A stretch of DNA of 10,400 nt, from positions 1 to 10,400 of the forward strand of contig JAUVZE010000025.1 of NCBI GenBank assembly GCA_030602665.1, in the 5' to 3' direction. This stretch comes from Dehalococcoidia bacterium. GTDB taxonomy: Bacteria; Chloroflexota; Dehalococcoidia; Dehalococcoidales; JAUVZE01. The position numbers were made by a program, and so were the translations under genes. Shown here piece by piece: positions 1-5,648 of the stretch; position 1 is the first letter of the stretch; each line of letters begins with the position of its first letter. The notes beneath the pieces were generated by a model that saw nothing but the letters and a program-made list of their open reading frames with translations, was not told the origin of the DNA and did not search any database.

Positions 1-1379
1 TCTAGGTAGCGGTTAGCCTCTTGAGCTAAGGACATAGCTGACCTTATTGCTTCTCTGAAATGGCAGTCGGAGATAAGCTTATCCATCATATTAAGGGTAT
101 GTTTTGCACCCTTAATAATGTCCTGACTAAGGCTATCAAATTCCCCTGGCGTCGGTACGCAGCCATCGAAGCTGCGATAGACGAAGGTAAGCACTCGGTG
201 AACTAGATTGCCGTAAGTAGCCACTAGCTCATCATTGTTACGGCGAACGAACTCATGCCAGGAGAAGTCAGTATCTCCCGTTTCGGGCATGTTTATCGAA
301 AATAGATAGCGTAATGGGTCAGGGTCATAGCGGGATAGATAATCAGGTAGCCAAACTGCCCAGTTACGACTGCTGGAAAGCTTTTTCCCCTCGATAGTTA
401 AGTATTCGTTAGCCGGCACATCATAGGGTAGATTAAGGTCGCCATAGCCCATCAACATTGCTGGCCAGATAATGGTATGAAAAGGAATATTATCCTTACC
501 AATAAAGTAGTAGCTCTTTACCTTTTCATCCTGCCAGAAAGCGCGCCACCTTTCCTCATCACCGGTAGACTTAGCCCACTCCTTGCTGGCTGAGAAGTAA
601 CCGATGACCGCCTCAAACCACACATAGATACGTTTATCCTCAAAGCCAGGCAGGGGTATAGGGATTCCCCAGTCTATATCGCGGGTAATAGCCCTATCCT
701 TCAGCCCCCCCTCCAGATAACTCATGGTAAAGTTGAGCACATTCTGTCTCCAGTGAGTCTGCTGTCTCACCCAGGCTAGGAGCCTGTCTCTGAAGGCAGA
801 GAGTCGTAGAAAGAAGTGCTCCGAATCCTTAAACTGAGGAGGAGTGCCACAGATGCGGCAATGGGGGTCAATTAGCTCAGCCGCATTTAGTGGCTTGCCA
901 CAATTATCACACTGGTCACCTCGTGCTCCGATAAAGCCACAGTAGGGGCAGGTGCCCTCAATATAGCGGTCAGGCAGAAAGCGCTGGCACTGGGGGCAAA
1001 AGGGCTGTGACATAGTAGCCTTATAGATGTAACCTTTATCAAGAAGGGTAAGGAAGATATGCTGTGATACCTCAGCATGGTTGGCAGTGCCGGTAGTGGT
1101 GAATAAATCAAAGGAAATGCCTAACTTCTGCCATGAATCCAGAAACTGTTGGTGGTACTGGCTGGCTATTTCAGAGGGCGCCTTCCCCTCCTGTTCGGCC
1201 CTAATAGTTATCGGTGTGCCATGCTGGTCTGAACCCGATACCATTAATACCTCATTGCCTTTGGTGCGGTGGTAGCGGGCAAATATGTCTGGTGGTAAAT
1301 AGGCCCCGGCAATTTGACCGAGGTGTAATGGACTATTAGCATAAGGCCAGGCGACCCCAATAAAAATTCTCTCGCTCAT
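1..1379 (-). CDS. metG: Methionyl-tRNA synthetase, 3' end outside window
   Basis: Class I aminoacyl-tRNA synthetase that attaches methionine to initiator and elongator tRNA-Met in the cytoplasm. The frame is open from the ATG at 1379 to the left edge (459 codons visible). It begins MSERIFIGVAWPYANSPLHLGQ; residues 19-22 (HLGQ) are the HIGH motif with Gln for the last His. GSDQHGTP follows near residue 50. The connective domain has four cysteine pairs (CPQC, CPYC, CDNC, CRIC, roughly residues 128-178), as in MetRS forms with two zinc knuckles. The KMSKS loop reads KLSSS at 333-337. The visible part ends in the anticodon-binding helices (EANRYL). An AGGA sequence lies 7 nt before the start. The gene is last in the visible part of the operon, 65 nt after the small zinc protein. 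The family call is certain; the C-terminus is not visible. Confidence 0.97.
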   Translation of the reverse strand, partial: MSERIFIGVAWPYANSPLHLGQIAGAYLPPDIFARYHRTKGNEVLMVSGSDQHGTPITIRAEQEGKAPSEIASQYHQQFLDSWQKLGISFDLFTTTGTANHAEVSQHIFLTLLDKGYIYKATMSQPFCPQCQRFLPDRYIEGTCPYCGFIGARGDQCDNCGKPLNAAELIDPHCRICGTPPQFKDSEHFFLRLSAFRDRLLAWVRQQTHWRQNVLNFTMSYLEGGLKDRAITRDIDWGIPIPLPGFEDKRIYVWFEAVIGYFSASKEWAKSTGDEERWRAFWQDEKVKSYYFIGKDNIPFHTIIWPAMLMGYGDLNLPYDVPANEYLTIEGKKLSSSRNWAVWLPDYLSRYDPDPLRYLFSINMPETGDTDFSWHEFVRRNNDELVATYGNLVHRVLTFVYRSFDGCVPTPGEFDSLSQDIIKGAKHTLNMMDKLISDCHFREAIRSAMSLAQEANRYL

Positions 1380-1410
1380 AATTCATTCCTGGTGGTAACA
1401 ACTGCCCAAT

Positions 1411-1419
1411 ATTCTATCA
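1411..1419 (-). promoter_or_regulatory. Possible internal extended -10 promoter for metG
   Basis: In the 65-nt gap before metG the minus strand reads TGATAGAAT: a -10 hexamer TAGAAT (1416-1411) preceded by TG one base upstream, the extended -10 form. No good -35 is visible 16-18 nt upstream. It could give metG some independent transcription. This rests on motif match only. Confidence 0.3.
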
Positions 1420-1444
1420 CAGCTAAGACCCTAGGAGCTAACAC

Positions 1445-1645
1445 TCATTCAACAAAGAAGGTTAGCACCCGTTCATCCTTTTCCTGTTTATAGCTGGCAT
1501 AGCCCTTTTTTAGGCAACAATCGACACATAAATGCGATACAACACCTTCTGTCTCCTCAACAATTAAATAACGCTCAGGGTATGGTATAATGCGGCGGCA
1601 ATCATCACACTGGACTTCTCCTAAAGATATGCATCCACGGCGCAT
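1445..1645 (-). CDS. Small zinc-knuckle protein, 66 aa, unknown function
   Basis: I do not recognise a named family. The start is placed at the ATG at 1645 because GGAAAGGAG (1660-1652) lies 6 nt upstream, an excellent ribosome-binding site. An in-frame ATG at 1693 would add 16 residues but has only a distant GGAG. The protein has a CDDC pair (Cys13, Cys16) and a CVDCC group (Cys40, Cys43, Cys44) separated by about 23 residues, which suggests one treble-clef or ribbon zinc site. It ends in a charged tail (KQEKDERV) and has no signal peptide or membrane segment. It sits between rsmI (106 nt upstream) and metG (65 nt downstream) in one direction, so a role linked to translation or RNA is possible but is inference from position only. 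Confidence 0.75.
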   Translation of the reverse strand: MRRGCISLGEVQCDDCRRIIPYPERYLIVEETEGVVSHLCVDCCLKKGYASYKQEKDERVLTFFVE

Positions 1646-1651
1646 AGTTGA

Positions 1652-1660
1652 CTCCTTTCC
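1652..1660 (-). promoter_or_regulatory. Strong Shine-Dalgarno that decides the small protein's start
   Basis: GGAAAGGAG on the minus strand, 6 nt before the ATG at 1645. It supports the 66-residue form of the zinc-knuckle protein over the 82-residue one. Confidence 0.75.
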
Positions 1661-1751
1661 AAGCCACTTGGGCAGCACTAGGAGCTTCACCATGAAAATC
1701 AGGGTTATTCTCCATAAGGCTGCTCCCCTTGCCCTTGATAGGTCTAAAACT

Positions 1752-2576
1752 TCAAGATAATCTGAGCCACGCCTGGTATAGTTCTTTCCTGGATAGACCC
1801 GGTTTTGAGACCCTGGCTATCGCCTCTTTAGCGGTTAACCCAGACTGACGCATATGGCGTAACTGCTGCTCAATATCTGGTGTTAGCTGTGGCTTATTCC
1901 CCTCTCTCTTGCCTTCAATAACTAGAGTAAACTCTCCCCTCGGCTCAGTGAAGTGCTTGGTAGCCTGACTTATACTCCCCCGAAAAACCTCTTCATGCAT
2001 CTTGGTTAACTCGCGACAAATAGCTATTTTTCTATCTCCCAGAACAGACAGTATATCGGGTAGTGCCGCCGATAGCCGGTGAGGTGATTCCAAGACAACG
2101 AGAGTACCGTCTTCGTTAGCCACAGACTCAAGAAGACGCCGTCTGGCACTGGACTTACGGGGTAGAAAGCCAAGATAGATAAACTTGTCCGTAGGTAACC
2201 CGGAGATAACCAGTGCTGTGGTGACCACCGACGGACCAGGAATAGGGACCACCGGAATACCTCGTTGGCTGGCAGCTACAATTAGTTCGTAACCGGGGTC
2301 GGACATGCCTGGCATCCCAGCATTGGAAACGAGGGCCACATCGGCATCCTCAAGACGGTTTAGGATATACTCCAGCTTAGTCCACTTATTATGCTCATGA
2401 TAACTTGTCATCGGTGTTTTAATATCATAGGTATCAAGTAGCCGTTTTGTCTTGCGGGTATCTTCAGCGGCAATGAGCTTCACCTCACGCAGAGTACGAA
2501 GGGCACGTAAGGAGATATCCTCTAAATTACCGATAGGGGTAGCCACAATGTAAAGAGCTGGCACCGCCTTTACCAT
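1752..2576 (-). CDS. rsmI: 16S rRNA (cytidine-1402-2'-O)-methyltransferase RsmI
   Basis: SAM-dependent tetrapyrrole-methylase-fold enzyme that 2'-O-methylates C1402 in the decoding centre of 16S rRNA. With the ATG at 2576 the protein has 274 residues, normal for the family (about 270-290). Visible family motifs: LYIVATPIGNLEDISLRAL at the N-terminus, AAEDTRKTKRLL, YHEHN, the glycine-rich SNAGMPGMSDPG, PGPSVVTTALVISGLP, FLPRK and VVLESPHRL. The usual form of the glycine-rich motif is SDAGTPxISDPG, so Asp->Asn and Thr->Met have occurred here; the fold should be unaffected. A TTG at 2582 is an alternative start (276 aa). GAGG directly touches the ATG, too close for a normal Shine-Dalgarno. First gene of the rsmI / zinc-knuckle / metG operon. 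Confidence 0.95.
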   Translation of the reverse strand: MVKAVPALYIVATPIGNLEDISLRALRTLREVKLIAAEDTRKTKRLLDTYDIKTPMTSYHEHNKWTKLEYILNRLEDADVALVSNAGMPGMSDPGYELIVAASQRGIPVVPIPGPSVVTTALVISGLPTDKFIYLGFLPRKSSARRRLLESVANEDGTLVVLESPHRLSAALPDILSVLGDRKIAICRELTKMHEEVFRGSISQATKHFTEPRGEFTLVIEGKREGNKPQLTPDIEQQLRHMRQSGLTAKEAIARVSKPGLSRKELYQAWLRLS

Positions 2577-2589
2577 CCTCAATCTAGTT

Positions 2590-2618
2590 ATTATAACCCA
2601 CCCTTAGCCATCCGTCTA
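2590..2618 (-). promoter_or_regulatory. Sigma70-type promoter of the rsmI operon
   Basis: Minus strand: -35 TAGACG (2618-2613), 17-nt spacer, -10 TATAAT (2595-2590, perfect). The expected start of transcription is an A near 2583, which leaves only about 7 nt before the rsmI ATG at 2576, or 1 nt before the TTG at 2582. The -35 lies 8 nt outside the neighbouring repeat element. Confidence 0.65.
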
Positions 2619-2626
2619 TAGAGATT

Positions 2627-2883
2627 GTTTATTAACCTCACCCCCTTTGTCCCCCTCTCCTTGAAAGGAGAGGGGGAAGAGATTTTAGAGAGGGGCTTCG
2701 CCCCTTCATTCTTTCGTTAATAAGCGACCTCTTTTTGAGAGGCGTAACTTCTTTAAAAACCTTTCTCTTATTAAGGGGGTAAAATACTAAAGGAGAGTCT
2801 AAGAGAGGCTTAGCCTCTCTTAGAAACCAATTCCCCTTCCCCTTATCAAGGGGAAGGGGATACAGGGGATAGGGTTGATAAAC
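2627..2883. repeat. MITE-like intergenic repeat: five hairpins inside imperfect terminal inverted repeats
   Basis: The ends are inverted copies: the left end starts GTTTATTAACC and the right end, reverse-complemented, GTTTATCAACC; 20 of the first 26 positions agree. Inside are five hairpins: 2651-2676 (10-12 bp, CT/GA-rich), 2691-2705 (6 bp, TTC loop), 2725-2744 (CCTCT/AGAGG, extended by two pairs past a bulge), 2798-2824 (12 bp perfect, TTA loop) and 2832-2860 (13 bp perfect, ATC loop). The two outermost hairpins (at 2651 and 2832) have the same C4-5/CTT design. No protein-like frame is present. No clear target-site duplication flanks it. This looks like a non-autonomous palindromic element rather than a terminator, because both neighbouring genes read away from it. 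Whether it recurs in the genome cannot be seen here. Confidence 0.7.
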
Positions 2884-2901
2884 ACACATAACTAAGATTT
2901 C

Positions 2902-2930
2902 TTGACTTTGACCCATGCGTTTGCTATAGT
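2902..2930 (+). promoter_or_regulatory. Strong sigma70-type promoter of guaB3
   Basis: -35 TTGACT (2902-2907), 17-nt spacer, -10 TATAGT (2925-2930) with an extended -10 TG at 2922-2923. Transcription should start near 2937-2939, giving a leader of about 16-18 nt. The Shine-Dalgarno GAAAGGAG (2941-2948) lies 6 nt before the ATG. The promoter begins 18 nt beyond the right end of the repeat element. Confidence 0.8.
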
Positions 2931-2954
2931 TTCTGTTTAAGAAAGGAGAGCGCA

Positions 2955-4106
2955 ATGGCTACCCCCCAGTTTAAAGAGTTGCGGCATGCTTATGGATTTG
3001 ATGAAGTGGCTATTGTGCCCAGAGATGTAACCATCAATCCTGACCAGACAAACATTGATTTCAAGGTGGGTAATTTTACCTTTTCCGTCCCTATCATAGC
3101 AGCGGCCATGGACGGGGTGACCGATGTCAACTTCGCTATCCTGATGAGCAGGCTAGGTGGGTTGGCTGTTCTCAACTTAGAGGGGATACAAACTCGATAT
3201 GAAAATCCCCGGGAGATACTGGCTGAGATTGCTCAAGCCCCAGACGCTGAAGTTACCCCTTTACTGCAAAAGGTCTATTCCCAACCGATTAAAGAGAACC
3301 TTATCGGCAAACGAATTCAAGCGATTAAGCAAGGGGGAGCAGTATGTGCTGTTTCAGTGGCACCGGCTAATACCAAACGGTTTGCTCCAATAGCTGCCGA
3401 GGCTAAGGCTGATATTTTCGTTGTCCAGTCTACGGTTACCAGTGCCCGGCACATATCTAAAAGCTACCGTGGTCTAATCTTCTCCGAGCTTCGGCAGTCC
3501 ATACCTATGCCCATTATTGTGGGTAACTGTGTAAGCTATAGTGCCTGTTTAGAGCTGATGCGAACGGGAATCTCTGGGGTTCTGGTGGGTGTGGGACCAG
3601 GGGCGGCTTGCACTACTAGGCAGGTCCTTGGTGTTGGTGTCCCTCAGATAACCGCCACTATGGATTGTGCTGCGGCTAGAGATGCATATCTACGCGAGTC
3701 TGGCAGATATGTGCCGATAATTACTGATGGTGGCATGGATAATAGTGGTGACCTATGTAAGGCCTTTGCTGCTGGGGCTGACGCAGTAATGCTAGGTTCT
3801 ATTCTCGCCCAGGCTAAAGAGGCATCGGGGCTGGGCTATCACTGGGGTATGTCCCAACCCGACCCAGCATTGCCTAGAGGAACCCGAATAAAGGTTGGTA
3901 CCACTGGCACATTACAGCAGATTCTCTTTGGTCCGGCTTCAGTCACTGGTGGTAGCCAAAATCTGGTCAGGGCTCTTCGCGTTGCCATGGGCGTCTGCGG
4001 CGTATTCACTATCCAGGAAATGCACCAGGTTGAGATGGTGATTGCTCCATCTATTATCACTGAAGGGAAATCGTGGCAATTGTCAGCACACACCAGAGCA
4101 GTCTGA
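2955..4106 (+). CDS. guaB3: GuaB3-family IMP dehydrogenase-related protein
   Basis: 383-residue TIM-barrel protein of the IMP dehydrogenase/GMP reductase superfamily. The barrel is continuous and lacks the CBS-domain pair of ordinary GuaB, which fits the GuaB3 (IMPDH-related 2) branch. Key features: PIIAAAMDGVTD near residue 46, the catalytic-loop signature GPGAACTTR with the nucleophilic Cys219, the phosphate-binding DGGM at 258-261 and MLGS at 279-282, and GTLQQILFGPAS near 318-329, typical of GuaB3. Expected chemistry is NAD-dependent oxidation of IMP to XMP in guanine nucleotide synthesis; for this branch the activity is less well established than for GuaB, so the reaction is family inference. 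Start supported by GAAAGGAG 6 nt upstream. Monocistronic by appearance, with its own promoter; it ends 5 nt before the convergent gene's stop codon. Confidence 0.9.
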   Translation: MATPQFKELRHAYGFDEVAIVPRDVTINPDQTNIDFKVGNFTFSVPIIAAAMDGVTDVNFAILMSRLGGLAVLNLEGIQTRYENPREILAEIAQAPDAEVTPLLQKVYSQPIKENLIGKRIQAIKQGGAVCAVSVAPANTKRFAPIAAEAKADIFVVQSTVTSARHISKSYRGLIFSELRQSIPMPIIVGNCVSYSACLELMRTGISGVLVGVGPGAACTTRQVLGVGVPQITATMDCAAARDAYLRESGRYVPIITDGGMDNSGDLCKAFAAGADAVMLGSILAQAKEASGLGYHWGMSQPDPALPRGTRIKVGTTGTLQQILFGPASVTGGSQNLVRALRVAMGVCGVFTIQEMHQVEMVIAPSIITEGKSWQLSAHTRAV

Positions 4107-4111
4107 GTAGA

Positions 4112-4888
4112 TTACTCTTCTTCAGTGGCTATCTCCGCTTCTTCACTAACATAAGTATGGGGCAACAAAGCCTCTGCCTTTCTCCGCTTGCGCTGTGATG
4201 GAAAGACTAGTTTGTCAATTACCTGACGCAATTCTTTTAATCTTTCCACCGGTTGGCCAGCTCCTACTCCAACCACCACGCCATTCACCCCGGCTTCCCA
4301 TAGGGCCTGAAGCTCGTTAGTTGAGACATTTGAAGGTATAGAGACCAGCAATGGCTTGGTCAATAAATCGGCACATCGCTGGAAGAACATAAGGTGCTGC
4401 CAAGTAAGAAAATACTCCCCCTCCTGTTCATCGGCAACGAGCACAGCATCCACCGGCAACTCATCAACTGCCCGCAGCAAACCTTCACTGAGTGATGCTC
4501 CTACCTCTAATATCTTGCCCACTTTGTCGTCTTTAAGTATTGCCAGTGGTGTACTGGCTGGCGGAAAAACCACAAAATCAAAACCAATCTTCACCACTCG
4601 CTCTACTTCTCCCTCAGCAATGTCTCTCAGCCACCCACCCCAGGGAATGTCAGACACAGCTTGTGAAACCTTTCCTAGGGCGTTAGCTCCTGAGCTCAAC
4701 TTAGTGATAGGCGATAGCCCGGCATCAGCACCGGCTACTCGGTCAGCTAAATCATCAATATCAGCCTGAGCCAAGCTGGCAATGAGCAATATTCTTGGCT
4801 TAACTGAAACTGGTTGAGCGGACTTAAACCCCATAGACTGGGGTACAGCCTGTGAAACCCGCTTTAGCTTATCAACAAACCGGCTCAT
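4112..4888 (-). CDS. Conserved-looking protein of unknown function, probable TIM-barrel fold, 258 aa
   Basis: I do not recognise this family. The protein has a basic, soluble N-terminus (no signal peptide), then a regular series of hydrophobic strands alternating with helices: ILLIASL (~34), DAGLSP (~75), FDFVVFPP (~103), KILEVGASL (~126), DAVLVAD (~147), PLLVSIP (~179) and VNGVVVGVG (~200), followed by a helix and a charged tail rich in Lys/Arg then Glu. This strand/helix order and the GVNGVVVGVGAG segment, resembling a phosphate-binding loop, suggest a beta/alpha barrel. The ATG at 4888 has only a weak GTGAG upstream; Met19 is an alternative. It is convergent with guaB3 (5-bp gap), so a functional link through shared transcription is unlikely. 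A promoter at 4978-5007 and a tRNA-like leader precede it. Confidence 0.75.
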   Translation of the reverse strand: MSRFVDKLKRVSQAVPQSMGFKSAQPVSVKPRILLIASLAQADIDDLADRVAGADAGLSPITKLSSGANALGKVSQAVSDIPWGGWLRDIAEGEVERVVKIGFDFVVFPPASTPLAILKDDKVGKILEVGASLSEGLLRAVDELPVDAVLVADEQEGEYFLTWQHLMFFQRCADLLTKPLLVSIPSNVSTNELQALWEAGVNGVVVGVGAGQPVERLKELRQVIDKLVFPSQRKRRKAEALLPHTYVSEEAEIATEEE

Positions 4889-4900
4889 CTGTTCTCACAG

Positions 4901-4980
4901 AGCCAGTGGTCGGATTCAAACCGACGACCGGCTTTTTAAGAATTACCAGCCTGATATGCTACCTAATGCTGACAAATAGC
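4901..4980 (-). pseudogene. Decayed tRNA-Thr(GGU)-like sequence
   Basis: On the minus strand the 3' half matches a bacterial tRNA-Thr closely: GGTC variable region, T arm GTCGG-TTTGAAT-CCGAC (4925-4909), then CACTGGC and T at the discriminator position. The anticodon loop candidate CTGGTAA (4949-4943) carries GGT. The rest is damaged: the 5' strand GCTATTT (4980-4974) pairs with only five of seven acceptor positions, the anticodon stem does not close, about 7 extra A/T-rich bases lie between the anticodon loop and the variable region, the near-invariant C56 is T, and the CCA position reads CTG. I call it a relic, not a working tRNA. On the plus strand the same bases form a long hairpin (4902-4932) followed by five T, which resembles a terminator. 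Confidence 0.55.
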
Positions 4981-5007
4981 ATAACGTCTCGTCTGGTTTA
5001 GTGTCAA
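4978..5007 (-). promoter_or_regulatory. Promoter upstream of the unknown barrel gene
   Basis: Minus strand: -35 TTGACA (5007-5002, perfect), 18-nt spacer, -10 TATGCT (4983-4978). Transcription should begin near 4971, inside the tRNA-Thr relic, so it cannot make a complete tRNA but would give the 4112-4888 gene a leader of about 83 nt containing the relic's T-arm hairpin. The stretch between here and the tRNA-Lys promoter (5008-5123) shows no gene. Confidence 0.55.
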
Positions 5008-5123
5008 GCTGTAGTTTATACCTGGGATGTCACACTGCGCCGAGGGCGGCAAAGCAGTTTGTTAGCCAGATGTTGACAAGCCAGTGCCTTTTTCTACTCC
5101 ATATCCAATTTCAGGTAGTCTTA

Positions 5124-5153
5124 TTGACTATCAAAGCACTGATGAAGTATACT
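5124..5153 (+). promoter_or_regulatory. Promoter of tRNA-Lys
   Basis: -35 TTGACT (5124-5129), 18-nt spacer, -10 TATACT (5148-5153). The expected start is an A near 5160, about 54 nt before the mature 5' end of tRNA-Lys, leaving a short leader for RNase P to remove. Confidence 0.65.
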
Positions 5154-5213
5154 TCCCTTAGAACTGAGGTAAAAAGTTCCTACCTTTTACCTTGCCTACT
5201 TCCCAAACAATAA

Positions 5214-5289
5214 GGGCCGTTAGCTCAGTTGGTAGAGCACCTGACTTTTAATCAGGGTGTCACAGGTTCGAGACCTGTACGGCCTACCA
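5214..5289 (+). tRNA. tRNA-Lys, anticodon TTT
   Basis: Complete cloverleaf of 76 nt including an encoded CCA (5287-5289). Acceptor GGGCCGT pairs with ACGGCCT (one G-U pair at position 1), discriminator A. D arm GCTCAGTTGGTAGAGC. Anticodon stem CCTGA/TCAGG (5240-5244 / 5252-5256) with loop CTTTTAA and anticodon TTT at 5247-5249. T arm ACAGG-TTCGAGA-CCTGT. It decodes AAA/AAG. The opposite strand of nearly the whole gene is read as the end of a serine-recombinase remnant, so this tRNA has probably served as an integration site. Confidence 0.97.
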
Positions 5290-5342
5290 TGCTGTATAAA
5301 AGGTAGAACTCCTATCACCTCCTCGGTATTTTTCAGTGGCAT

Positions 5343-5370
5343 CGGTAAAGTATAATTTACCGTTATTTTT
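5343..5370 (+). terminator. Possible rho-independent terminator after tRNA-Lys
   Basis: Stem CGGTAAA / TTTACCG (5343-5349 / 5356-5362), 6-nt loop, then TTATTTTT (5363-5370). It lies 54 nt after the tRNA and in the right orientation. The same bases encode the KITVNYTLP strand of the recombinase remnant on the other strand, so the hairpin may be partly accidental, and the stem is AT-rich. Confidence 0.4.
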
Positions 5371-5471
5371 CCCTTGTTAACTTGGATTTCTTTTACGAAC
5401 GACTTTAAAAAAGCTCTCTGCTCAACTATTGGTGATGACCCCAGAAGTGACCTCAAGTCATTAACGTACTC

Positions 5472-5501
5472 CTGTATGATTGTCATACAGTGCTCGAGCA
5501 C
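5472..5501. repeat. Two abutting palindromes at the recombinase breakpoint
   Basis: CTGTATGA-TTG-TCATACAG (5472-5490, 8-bp arms) directly joins the perfect 12-bp palindrome GTGCTCGAGCAC (5490-5501), sharing one base. They lie at the 5' edge of the recombinase homology. There is no T tract, so they are not a standard terminator. A binding site for a dimeric protein or a rearrangement junction are both possible. Confidence 0.5.
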
Positions 5502-5648
5502 CTACCAAAGCAAATAGGTTTCGTAACCATTGTTTTCTTTTGGCAGAGACCATCTATTCGGGAGTTTGTCTTATTCCGTATGTTTCACCGTTCATCGTTT
5601 GCTTGTAGGAAATACTCTACGTTCTCCTCTCTGAATACTGAGATGGCA

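Larger units (their letters stand above)
5220..5501 (-). pseudogene. C-terminal remnant of a large serine recombinase ending inside tRNA-Lys
   Basis: About 93 codons from a GTG at 5501; an in-frame TAG directly precedes it, and no catalytic resolvase domain is found upstream. The segment VNDLRSLLGSS...RAFLKSFVKEIQV (residues 13-39) and the strand GKITVNYTLPMP resemble the C-terminal end of site-specific serine recombinases (full length about 500 residues). The last ~22 residues, from GRPYRSRTCD to the end, are simply the antisense of tRNA-Lys, as happens when an integrase gene runs into its tRNA attachment site. What remains is therefore a scar: the catalytic N-terminus is lost and the protein cannot recombine DNA. 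The 147 nt between this and the acetoacetyl-CoA synthetase stop (5502-5648) show no coding potential I can support. Recognition is by pattern memory, not by search. Confidence 0.7.

Noticed and set aside
2640..2880. Series of hairpins considered as a CRISPR array
   Set aside because: The hairpins differ in sequence and length and there are no equal-length unique spacers.
2638..2955. 105-codon minus-strand open frame across the repeat region
   Set aside because: It consists of translated hairpins of the repeat element, is low in complexity, and lies over the guaB3 promoter and ribosome-binding site.
4356..4769. 137-codon plus-strand open frame
   Set aside because: Serine- and threonine-rich antisense shadow of the barrel protein, with no ribosome-binding site and no family resemblance.
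5001..5213. 70-codon plus-strand frame upstream of tRNA-Lys
   Set aside because: Contains the tRNA-Lys promoter and has no ribosome-binding site or protein-like pattern.
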